The notes: a model not told the origin generated them from the sequence alone. Shown: positions 1 to 5,940, counted from the first letter of the stretch. The stretch: DNA of 5,986 nucleotides from an uncultured Eubacteriales bacterium (GCA_900556535.1 USPI01000091.1:1-5986); one strand, 5' to 3'. Translations and numbers: made by a program.

Positions 1-40
1 GTTGTCAGTCGGTATGACATTTAAGGACGGATTTTCACCT

Positions 41-673
41 ATGTCGCTTGAAGATGTAAGATCACAGAATATTCAGCTCGTGACCGAGAAGGCTCTGGAC
101 TGCTTTATCAAAAACGGCATAGCCAACACCAAGGTCTCGGATATTGCACGCGCCGCGGGTCTGACCGAGCGTTCGGTCTACCGCTATTTTGCAACAAAAA
201 ACGACCTTGTTATTGCCGCCGCGTTCTGCTACTGGGAGCGTGTCAAGGAATACGCCGCATGGAAGCTCAGCAGCCATGACTATGCGCATATGAGCGGCAT
301 CGAGCAGATTTCCGTCATCCTCAACAGCTATGCAAGTATTCTTCTCATCGACCCCGAGGGCATACGCTTTACCCTTGACGCCGAAGTCGCACTGTTTAAC
401 TCCGGTGAAAATGCAAAGGTAGTCAACCGCCCTCCGGAGCGCTTTGAGGAATACACCGGTCCCCTCTCGCAGGCGATAGTTCTCGGTCTTTCCGACGGAA
501 CGGTAAACCCGAATGCGGACATAAAGCAGCTTTATTATAATTCATACGACTCGATACTCGGGCTCATGCAGCGCCTGACCGTAGGCGTTCCGAGTGTGAA
601 TGAGCTCGACATCGCGGAAAGACTTCAGGCAATGTGCAGAATGTTCACCCGCGAATTTGCCGCGAAATCATAG
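41..673 (+). CDS. TetR/AcrR-family transcriptional regulator
   Basis: This 210-residue protein has the usual TetR length and layout. The N-terminal DNA-binding domain holds a helix-turn-helix at about residues 30-50 (TKVSDIARAAG, then LTERSVYRYF), followed by the typical KNDLV start of helix 4. Residues from about 60 to 210 form a helical ligand-binding and dimerisation half with no family-specific signature I recognise, so the inducer is unknown. I chose the ATG at 41 because the helical domain normally begins about there and AAGGA lies at 23-27, although its 13-nt spacing is long. An in-frame ATG at 14 and a TTG at 2 are alternatives without visible ribosome binding sites. The upstream promoter is outside the window. 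The gene lies 84 bp before the flavin reductase on the same strand, with no poly-T terminator between them, so autoregulation and control of the reductase are the natural inference. Family certain, target inferred. Confidence 0.93.
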   Translation: MSLEDVRSQNIQLVTEKALDCFIKNGIANTKVSDIARAAGLTERSVYRYFATKNDLVIAAAFCYWERVKEYAAWKLSSHDYAHMSGIEQISVILNSYASILLIDPEGIRFTLDAEVALFNSGENAKVVNRPPERFEEYTGPLSQAIVLGLSDGTVNPNADIKQLYYNSYDSILGLMQRLTVGVPSVNELDIAERLQAMCRMFTREFAAKS

Positions 674-689
674 CACTCAATGTCGTCAG

Positions 690-721
690 GACGGCTTTCG
701 GCGCTTATGCGCTGTTCCGTC
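690..721 (+). promoter_or_regulatory. Intergenic stem-loop / possible TetR operator dyad
   Basis: The gap between the regulator and the reductase contains a two-step inverted repeat. GACGG (690-694) pairs with CCGTC (717-721). Inside it CGGCGC (699-704) pairs with GCGCTG (709-714, one G-U pair) around a TTAT loop, with a small CTTT/TT internal loop. No T-run follows; the next bases are TATTAATAAAT. It is therefore not a standard intrinsic terminator. As DNA it could be an operator for the adjacent TetR protein. As RNA it could be a leader or intra-operon hairpin. The structure is directly visible; the role is inference. Confidence 0.5.
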
Positions 722-744
722 TATTAATAAATGACAAAAGAACG

Positions 745-751
745 AAGGGAG
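745..751 (+). promoter_or_regulatory. Ribosome binding site that sets the reductase start
   Basis: AAGGGAG lies 6 nt before the ATG at 758. An earlier in-frame ATG at 731 has only TATTAATAA before it and no purine-rich site. The protein from 758 (MNSKYNALFTPWKIG) begins just as Old Yellow Enzyme-type reductases do. The start at 758 is therefore preferred. Confidence 0.85.
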
Positions 752-757
752 AAAACT

Positions 758-2839
758 ATGAATTCCAAGTACAATGCCCTGTTTACACCGTGGAAGATCG
801 GTAACGTAGAAATACCCAACCGCATCGTCCAGTGTTCCATGGGCGGCACCTCGCTGTTCGGCTGGATGGAGCCGAACCACCTCGATAAGGAGGCCGCACA
901 CTTCCTGCTCAACCGCGCGCAGGACGGCGTGGGCCTGATCCTGCCCGGTATGCAGTGCGTCCGCGATCCTCTGGGCATCCCCGGCCGTAAGTGGCTGTAT
1001 CAGAACGACAAGCTGTTCAAGGACCTTGCCGTTTACATGAAGGAGTTCCACAAAACCGGTTCCAAGCTGTTTGTTCAGCTCGCAGCCGGCATGGGCCGTT
1101 CCATGGCTATCACCAAGCCCATGGTCACCCTGCTCAAGCACCCCCTGCTCGGTAAGATCGCAAGCCCCATTGCCGACCTTGACTACATCACCGCTTCCGC
1201 TTCCGCAACTCCTAACCGCTGGTACGACGAAATAAAGTCCCGTCCCATGACCATCAAGGAGATCCACGACCAGGTCGACGCTTTCGCAAAAACCGCGAAG
1301 AGACTCATGGATGCCGGTGTTGACGGTGTTGAGATCCACGCCGTTCACGAGGGCTACCTGCTTGACCAGTTCACTATTTCCAACATGAACTACCGTACCG
1401 ACGAGTACGGCGGCAGCTTTGAGAACCGCTTCCGCTTCCCCGTCGAGATCGTTCAGGCAATAAAGGCCGCCTGCGGCAAGGACTTCCCCGTTTCCCTGCG
1501 TTACTCTGTCGTTTCCAAGACCAAGGACTGGGGCAAGGGCGCAATGCCGTACGAGAAGGACTTCAAGGAGTTCGGCCGTGACATGGAAGAGTCCGAGAGA
1601 GCCGTTAAGTACCTCGCCGACGCAGGCTACGATATGTTCAACTGCGACAACGGTACCTACGACGCATGGTACTGGGCACATCCGCCTCAGTACATGCCCG
1701 ATAACTGCAACCTCGAGTATGTCGAGCACATTAAGAAATTCACCGATAAGCCCGTTGTCTGCGCAGGTCGTATGGACCCCGTCAAGGCAGCTGAGGAGAT
1801 CGCCGCAGGCAAGCTCGACGCAGTTGCTATCGCTCGTCAGAACCTCGTTGACCACGACTGGATCCACAAAATCAAGGAAGGCCGCGAGGACGAGATAAAG
1901 CCCTGCATCCGCTGCCACAACGGCTGCTTCAACATGGCTAAGTTCGCGGGCACCCCGAACATCCAGCACCTGGGCGACTCCCTGCATCTTGCACGCTGCG
2001 CCCTGAACCCGACGACCATGCAGCACAATCGCTACAAGATCGTTCCGGCAAAGAAGGCCAAGAAGGTCGCTATCATCGGCGGCGGTATCGGCGGTATGGA
2101 ATGTGCTCTCGTGCTCAAGCAGCGCGGTCACATCCCCACCATCTTTGAGAAGACCAACGAGCTCGGCGGTCTGTTCCTCACCGCATCCGCAATGACCTTC
2201 AAGGAGAACGACAAGGAGCTCATCCGTTGGTACCGCAACGAGATCGCCAAGGAAGGCATCGACGTTCGCCTCGAGACCGAGGTCAATGATCTCGGTACCC
2301 TCGGCGGCTTTGACGACATCATCGTCGCTACCGGCTCCGTTCCCCGCACCATGCCCGGAATCAAGGGCTTCGAGAAGACCCTCACCTTCACCCAGGTCCT
2401 CAAGGACAAGGTCGATGTCGGCGATAAGGTCCTCTTCATCGGCGGCGGTCAGTCCTCCTGCGAGGCTGCTTACGATATGCTGCTCAACTACGGCAAGCAC
2501 CCCATCATCGTAGAGTACGCAGGCGACCTCGTAGCTGCTCAGGCTACCTGCCTTGCAAACACCTCCTTCCTGCGTGACGCTATGGAGTACCACAAGGTTC
2601 CCGTATACCTGCACTCCACCGTTACCGAGATCACCGACAAGGGCTGCACCGTTAAGAACGTCGATACCGGCGATACCTTCTTCGTCGAGTGCGACAGCGT
2701 CGTAAACGGCATTGGCTTCGTTCCCACCCCCGTCGGCGGCAAGGACAACAAGAAGGTCTACCGCGTCGGTGACTGCGTCGCTATCGGCAACCTGCGTACC
2801 GTTATCTGGCGCGCATGGGACGTCTGCATGAAGATATAG
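758..2839 (+). CDS. NAD(P)H-dependent FMN/FAD/[4Fe-4S] ene-reductase (2,4-dienoyl-CoA reductase / 2-enoate reductase / BaiCD class)
   Basis: This 693-residue cytoplasmic flavoenzyme should reduce an activated C=C bond, passing electrons from NAD(P)H through FAD and a [4Fe-4S] cluster to FMN. Residues 1 to about 375 are the Old Yellow Enzyme FMN barrel, with PNRIV near residue 20, VQLAAGMGR at 106-114, HEGYLLDQF at 197-205, NYRTDEYGGS at 211-220 and a phosphate-binding AR at 359-360. Y200 aligns with the catalytic Tyr of E. coli FadH. Cluster ligands are C383, C386, C390 and C414. The FAD dinucleotide fold starts at 437 (G441, G443, G446, E448), the NAD(P)H fold at about 558 (G562-G564, E569), and YRVGDC at 668-673 is the C-terminal FAD contact. 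GTYDAWYWAHPP (299-310) resembles the 2-enoate reductase/BaiCD branch as I recall it. No signal peptide is seen. Codon use is strongly biased. Class certain; substrate (bile acid, steroid, enoate, bilirubin or other) unresolved. Confidence 0.95.
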   Translation: MNSKYNALFTPWKIGNVEIPNRIVQCSMGGTSLFGWMEPNHLDKEAAHFLLNRAQDGVGLILPGMQCVRDPLGIPGRKWLYQNDKLFKDLAVYMKEFHKTGSKLFVQLAAGMGRSMAITKPMVTLLKHPLLGKIASPIADLDYITASASATPNRWYDEIKSRPMTIKEIHDQVDAFAKTAKRLMDAGVDGVEIHAVHEGYLLDQFTISNMNYRTDEYGGSFENRFRFPVEIVQAIKAACGKDFPVSLRYSVVSKTKDWGKGAMPYEKDFKEFGRDMEESERAVKYLADAGYDMFNCDNGTYDAWYWAHPPQYMPDNCNLEYVEHIKKFTDKPVVCAGRMDPVKAAEEIAAGKLDAVAIARQNLVDHDWIHKIKEGREDEIKPCIRCHNGCFNMAKFAGTPNIQHLGDSLHLARCALNPTTMQHNRYKIVPAKKAKKVAIIGGGIGGMECALVLKQRGHIPTIFEKTNELGGLFLTASAMTFKENDKELIRWYRNEIAKEGIDVRLETEVNDLGTLGGFDDIIVATGSVPRTMPGIKGFEKTLTFTQVLKDKVDVGDKVLFIGGGQSSCEAAYDMLLNYGKHPIIVEYAGDLVAAQATCLANTSFLRDAMEYHKVPVYLHSTVTEITDKGCTVKNVDTGDTFFVECDSVVNGIGFVPTPVGGKDNKKVYRVGDCVAIGNLRTVIWRAWDVCMKI

Positions 2840-2861
2840 TCCCCGAAAAGTAAATTTAAAT

Positions 2862-2897
2862 GGCGTCGGCGTACGGCCCACAACATACTCCGGCGCC
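2862..2897 (+). other. GC-rich hairpin after the reductase gene
   Basis: GGCGTCGG (2862-2869) pairs with CCGGCGCC (2890-2897) over 8 positions including one G-U pair, with a 20-nt loop. It begins 22 bp after the reductase stop codon and ends 6 bp before the terminator stem. It has no T-run of its own. It may protect the mRNA 3' end or assist termination, but the role is inferred and chance pairing in GC-rich DNA is possible. Confidence 0.4.
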
Positions 2898-2903
2898 GCG
2901 AAA

Positions 2904-2951
2904 GAGGCCCGGATGCATATTCCCGTGATATGCATTCAGGCCTCATTTTTT
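2904..2951 (+). terminator. Intrinsic terminator of the reductase transcript
   Basis: GAGGCC (2904-2909) pairs with GGCCTC (2939-2944). Inside it ATGCATAT (2913-2920) pairs with ATATGCAT (2928-2935), leaving a 7-nt loop and one C-A mismatch between the two stem halves. Six T residues follow at 2946-2951. The long stem and T-run make a classic Rho-independent terminator for plus-strand transcription, separating the reductase from the two-component operon. Confidence 0.92.
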
Positions 2952-2976
2952 ATGCCCGCAGCGCAATATGCATCAC

Positions 2977-3005
2977 TTGTCATTGCCGTAAAATTATTGT
3001 ATAAT
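2977..3005 (+). promoter_or_regulatory. Sigma-A promoter of the two-component operon
   Basis: The -35 box TTGTCA (2977-2982) and a perfect -10 box TATAAT (3000-3005) are separated by exactly 17 bp. Transcription would begin near 3012, giving a leader of about 50 nt before the ATG at 3066. It lies after the terminator of the previous gene and before an ordinary ribosome binding site, so the context agrees. Confidence 0.88.
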
Positions 3006-3020
3006 TGTGTAGAATTATAC
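2999..3020 (+). promoter_or_regulatory. Perfect inverted repeat over the -10 box (candidate operator)
   Basis: GTATAATT (2999-3006) and AATTATAC (3013-3020) are exact inverted copies, 8 bp each, separated by GTGTAG. The left arm contains the -10 box and the right arm covers the expected start site, so a dimeric protein bound here would block transcription. The symmetry also puts a TATAAT on the minus strand (3014-3019), but the expected -35 there (TATGTA) is poor. The repeat is directly visible; operator function is inference, and the regulator is unknown. Confidence 0.55.
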
Positions 3021-3065
3021 GCTTTTGCTTGTGATTTACATAGGCGTTTTGTGGAGGGATACGAT

Positions 3066-3785
3066 ATGCTGCAGCTTGCAATATGCGACGATGATGACAT
3101 TTTTCGCAAATTTGCCGCGAAAATCGCCGAATCGGCGCTCGATAAGATTCCGCATTTTATCCGCCTTTTTGATAATCCCGCCGCTCTGCAGCTTGAGATC
3201 TCGGAGGGCGGATATGTTCCGGACATTGCGGTGCTTGACATTCAAATGGCGCAGATGGACGGAATAACGCTCGCAAAGGACGTCAATCGCCTTGCGCCGA
3301 GCTGCCGTGTAATATTTATATCCAGCTACAGCGACTATCTCATGGACGCATACGAAACCGAGCACGTGTATTACGTCCTCAAGTCCGATATTGAAAACAG
3401 GCTGCCCGCCGCGCTCGAAAAAGCGATGAGAACGGATGAGGCGCGCAGGTATTTTATGATAAAAATCGGCTCGCAGCGCAGGGTCATTCCGCTGCGCTGC
3501 GTCCTGTGTCTTGAGCGGCAGCTTCATAAGACGATCATTCGCACCGTGCCGGAGAATATAGTGACCACGCAGTCGCCCAATGAGCTCATCTCCGCCTGCG
3601 GCGCTGCGGAGGAGTTTATCCGCTGCCATCAGAGCTATTGGGTCAACGGCCGCGCCGTCGCTTCAATGGGCACGGACAGCTTCATTCTCTCCGACGGAAG
3701 CTGCGTTCCGATAAGCCGCGCACACAAATCCGAGGCAAGAGAAGCGTTTTTCCACCTGCTCTCCGGCTCTGCCGTTGAGCGGTAG
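3066..3785 (+). CDS. LytTR-family response regulator (AgrA-like)
   Basis: This 239-residue protein is a two-domain cytoplasmic response regulator. The receiver domain spans about residues 3-122, with the acidic cluster D8-D11, phosphoacceptor D58 in AVLDIQMAQMDG, the switch Ser at S86/S87 and conserved K106 in YYVLKS. The LytTR DNA-binding domain covers about 128-230 (YFMIKIGSQRRVIPL, then FIRCHQSYWVN and ISRAHK), the fold of AgrA, VirR and ComE regulators, which bind pairs of short direct repeats. The ATG at 3066 has GGAGGG 7 nt upstream; the frame is open further 5' but that part covers the promoter. It is first in an operon with the histidine kinase, 15 bp ahead of it, and should be phosphorylated by it. 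Target genes are unknown; no clear LytTR direct-repeat site was recognised near its own promoter. Family assignment is secure. Confidence 0.95.
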   Translation: MLQLAICDDDDIFRKFAAKIAESALDKIPHFIRLFDNPAALQLEISEGGYVPDIAVLDIQMAQMDGITLAKDVNRLAPSCRVIFISSYSDYLMDAYETEHVYYVLKSDIENRLPAALEKAMRTDEARRYFMIKIGSQRRVIPLRCVLCLERQLHKTIIRTVPENIVTTQSPNELISACGAAEEFIRCHQSYWVNGRAVASMGTDSFILSDGSCVPISRAHKSEAREAFFHLLSGSAVER

Positions 3786-3790
3786 CATTC

Positions 3791-3796
3791 AGGAGG
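3791..3796 (+). promoter_or_regulatory. Consensus ribosome binding site of the histidine kinase
   Basis: A perfect AGGAGG lies in the 15-bp gap after the response regulator. It is 4 nt from the ATG at 3801 and 7 nt from the in-frame ATG at 3804. The second spacing is the more typical, so the real start may be one codon later than annotated. Confidence 0.8.
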
Positions 3797-3800
3797 ACAG

Positions 3801-5087
3801 ATGATGGGATATAACGGCTATGTTGCGAGCATAATTTTTAACATCGGCATAATGGCGCTGTGGTGCGGATTTTTATGGCTCGTTTTGGACGGAAGGCGCT
3901 TTTCCGTAAAACTCACGCTGCTGTTTACGCTTTTGATTTCCCTTGCGTACATACTTCCTATCTTGTTTTTATCCGAAGCGGGCTCTCTTATACGCCTCAT
4001 AGTCCTCCCCACCGGACCGCTGGCAATGGCATTTCTGCTTTTCTACGGAAAAACGGTGAAAAAGCTGCTTGCGGTAGGACTTGAGCTTGCGGCCTCGATA
4101 GTTTTCGAGAGCCTTTACACCCCGCTGATATCAAGCATCAACACCGATTCTCAGCTTTCGGTATGGGCAGACTCGGCTATGCTTGTAAGCGGCTTGATGT
4201 TTCTGCCGCTGCTGGCTTTGGTACTGCTTTTGTTCGCCATTCCGCTGACCAAGTCAAAAAACAATCTTTCCAATAAGCAGGTGCTCGTATTCTGCGCGCT
4301 GCCGCTGTCGCAGGCGATAAGCCTGCCGGCGATACAGTTTCACATAACCATGTACGGCAAGCAGGAATTTATGGGGCTGCTTATCATCGGGACTGCGCTG
4401 TTTCTCATTTCCGACATAACGCTCTACCGTATGATGGCGCAGACGGAGCAGCGGGTCGAGCTTGAGGTCGAAAACAAGCTCCTCGAAAAGCAGCTTGAGC
4501 TTCAGCTTGCGCATTACGGCAGCCTCACGGAGCAGTACGAGCAGATACGCACGATGAGGCACGATATTTACCACCATCTGAACACTATAAACATTCTGCT
4601 TAGGGAGGGAAACACCGCCGAAGCCTCCGAATATGCAGACCAGCTCATGCCGCTGCACGAGAACATTTCAAAGCTCGGAAGCTGCCGAAACCCGGTCGTT
4701 GATGCGTTTTTGTCCAGCAGGATACAAGATGCCGAGGACCGCGGGATAAGCGTCAAGACGGATATTATGATCCCCGCGCAGCTCAATATCTCGAACACGG
4801 ATCTCATCGTCTTATTCGGGAACATAATGGACAACGCCGTGGAAGCGTGTGGCTGCACCGAAATAAAGGAGATAAGCCTCCGCTCGCACGCTGCAAAGGG
4901 CTATCTCATAGTCACGGAGTCTAATCCCGCAGTTAAAGCGCCTCAAAAAAAGCAGCGCAGAATACCCGAGCTTGAGCGCGGCATAGGCTTCAGGGTGCTC
5001 AGCTCGCTGGCGAAAAAATACGACGGCAGCTTTAAACACGGCGTAGAAAACGGCGTGTACACCGTTACCGTAATGCTCAGGGCATAA
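3801..5087 (+). CDS. Membrane sensor histidine kinase, HPK10/GHKL family (AgrC-like)
   Basis: This 428-residue kinase is the likely partner of the LytTR regulator 15 bp upstream. Residues 1 to about 208 are hydrophobic, with six or seven membrane segments near 7-28, 37-57, 64-82, 87-108, 127-149, 160-178 and 189-208, as in peptide-sensing AgrC-type receptors. A charged helix at about 212-250 (EVENKLLEKQLELQ) is probably a coiled-coil dimer linker. The phosphoacceptor H254 lies in MRHDIYHHLN, the N-box is GNIMDNAVEA (340-349), and the glycine box is ERGIGFRVLSSLAKKYDG (392-409). The usual DxGxG G1 box is absent, as in HPK10 kinases, and ESNPA (373-377) sits in its place. Length is normal for the family. 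The ligand is unknown; no agrB or agrD-like gene is near. The gene ends 1 bp before a shared terminator. An ATG at 3804 is an alternative start. Confidence 0.94.
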   Translation: MMGYNGYVASIIFNIGIMALWCGFLWLVLDGRRFSVKLTLLFTLLISLAYILPILFLSEAGSLIRLIVLPTGPLAMAFLLFYGKTVKKLLAVGLELAASIVFESLYTPLISSINTDSQLSVWADSAMLVSGLMFLPLLALVLLLFAIPLTKSKNNLSNKQVLVFCALPLSQAISLPAIQFHITMYGKQEFMGLLIIGTALFLISDITLYRMMAQTEQRVELEVENKLLEKQLELQLAHYGSLTEQYEQIRTMRHDIYHHLNTINILLREGNTAEASEYADQLMPLHENISKLGSCRNPVVDAFLSSRIQDAEDRGISVKTDIMIPAQLNISNTDLIVLFGNIMDNAVEACGCTEIKEISLRSHAAKGYLIVTESNPAVKAPQKKQRRIPELERGIGFRVLSSLAKKYDGSFKHGVENGVYTVTVMLRA

Positions 5088-5088
5088 A

Positions 5089-5132
5089 AATAACACCTCC
5101 GTTATTGCAAACGGAGGTGTTATTGTGTTTTT
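5089..5132. terminator. Bidirectional terminator between the kinase and yebC genes
   Basis: AATAACACCTCCGTT (5089-5103) and AACGGAGGTGTTATT (5110-5124) form a perfect 15-bp stem with the 6-nt loop ATTGCA. On the plus strand five T residues follow at 5128-5132. On the minus strand the run of A at 5086-5090 reads as T5, partly within the stem. The stem fills the gap between the stop codons of the convergent kinase (5085-5087) and yebC (5131-5133), so it should stop both transcripts. Confidence 0.93.
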
Positions 5133-5865
5133 ACTCTTCCCAGTTGTGCCAGACGTTCTGAACATCGTCGTTATCCTCGAACATATCAAGCATCTTCTGC
5201 ATGTTCTTGATCTCGTCCTCGTCGGTAAGCTTAATATAGCCGTTCTGGGGCAGCATCTCGACCTGTGCGGACAAGAGCTTGTAGCCTGCGGCGCTGAGCT
5301 TCTCGGCAACGGGAGATACATCGTCGGGTGCGGTGTAGACGATGAAGGTCTCGCCGTCGGGCTCAAAGTCGGCTGCGCCCGCGTCAAGCGCTTCCATCAT
5401 GACCTCGTCCTCGTCAAGCTCCTCGTCCTCGTTGTCAATGACGATAACACCCTTCTTGTCAAACGACCAGGAGACGCAGTTTGCAGCGCCCATGTTGCCG
5501 CCGTACTTATCGAAGTAGTGGCGCATCTCACCCGCGGTGCGGTTGCGGTTATCGGTCATGGTCTCAACGATTACTGCAACGCCGGAGGGACCGTAGCCTT
5601 CGTAGACGATCTTCTCGTAGTTATCGGTATTGCCTGCACCGAGCGCCTTATCGATGGTGCGCTTGATGTTATCATTAGGCATATTCGCCGCTTTTGCCTT
5701 GGTGATGACCGCAGCAAGGCGGGAATTGTTATTCGGGTCGCCGCTGCCGCCTTCCTTGACGGCGACGATCATTTCGCGCGCGATCTTGGTGAACGCCTGA
5801 GCGCGCTTTGCGTCGGCTGCGCCCTTAGTCTTCTGTATATTATGCCATTTGGAATGTCCGGACAT
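5131..5865 (-). CDS. yebC: YebC/TACO1-family translation factor
   Basis: This 244-residue protein matches the YebC/TACO1 family over its full length. It has the hallmark start GHSKWHNIQ (3-11), KGAADAKRAQAFTKIARE (14-31), GGSGDPNNNSRL (39-50), NMPNDNIKRTI (61-71), YEGYGPSGVA (88-97), TDNRNRT (104-110) and GGNMG (122-126). The strongly acidic stretch 145-154 lies in domain 2. The family was long annotated as transcriptional regulators; more recent work ties YebC and mitochondrial TACO1 to translation of polyproline-type stalling sequences on the ribosome. The start has AAGGAG at 5877-5882, 11 nt upstream, slightly long. The gene has its own promoter and terminator, is transcribed toward the kinase, and appears to be a single-gene housekeeping unit unrelated to the two modules on the left. 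In many bacteria yebC lies beside ruvC; no ruv gene is visible in this window. Confidence 0.96.
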   Translation of the reverse strand: MSGHSKWHNIQKTKGAADAKRAQAFTKIAREMIVAVKEGGSGDPNNNSRLAAVITKAKAANMPNDNIKRTIDKALGAGNTDNYEKIVYEGYGPSGVAVIVETMTDNRNRTAGEMRHYFDKYGGNMGAANCVSWSFDKKGVIVIDNEDEELDEDEVMMEALDAGAADFEPDGETFIVYTAPDDVSPVAEKLSAAGYKLLSAQVEMLPQNGYIKLTDEDEIKNMQKMLDMFEDNDDVQNVWHNWEE

Positions 5866-5911
5866 ATATTCAACAGCTCCTTAAATGTATTATTGCGAAT
5901 TAACGGCAATT

Positions 5912-5940
5912 ATTTTAACATATCTGGCCGCCCATGACAA
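5912..5940 (-). promoter_or_regulatory. Sigma-A promoter of yebC with extended -10
   Basis: On the minus strand TTGTCA (5940-5935) and TAAAAT (5917-5912) are separated by 17 bp. TG one base before the -10 box gives an extended -10 motif (TGTTAAAAT). Transcription would start near 5905, leaving a leader of about 40 nt before the ATG at 5865. The -35 hexamer and spacer length are the same as in the two-component promoter. Confidence 0.82.

Noticed and set aside
731..757. An upstream in-frame ATG that would add nine residues to the reductase.
   Set aside because: It has no ribosome site, while the ATG at 758 has AAGGGAG at good spacing and gives the usual family N terminus.
758..2839. A specific name such as baiCD, bilR, fadH or an enoate reductase symbol for the flavin enzyme.
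   Set aside because: The domain order fits all of these and the distinguishing residues cannot be assigned with confidence by eye. No pathway genes in the window point to one substrate.
686..2935. A 749-codon open frame on the minus strand, antisense to the reductase gene.
   Set aside because: It is in codon register with the reductase and results from that gene's strong bias against A and T in third positions. It runs through the terminator, has no recognisable domain and has unnatural Val/Leu/Gly-rich composition.
2913..3065. A 51-codon N-terminal extension of the response regulator.
   Set aside because: It would cover the terminator arm and the consensus promoter. The ATG at 3066 has GGAGGG 7 nt upstream and starts the receiver domain exactly.
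4812..5387. A 191-codon minus-strand open frame spanning the end of yebC and the kinase.
   Set aside because: It crosses a perfect terminator, overlaps two well-supported genes, and has a Ser/Thr/Arg-rich start typical of out-of-frame translation.
5125..5937. A 270-codon plus-strand open frame with GGAGGTG 5 nt before a GTG start.
   Set aside because: It is antisense to the unmistakable yebC gene, its ribosome site is inside a terminator stem, and its product is a Leu/Val-rich low-information sequence with no family likeness.
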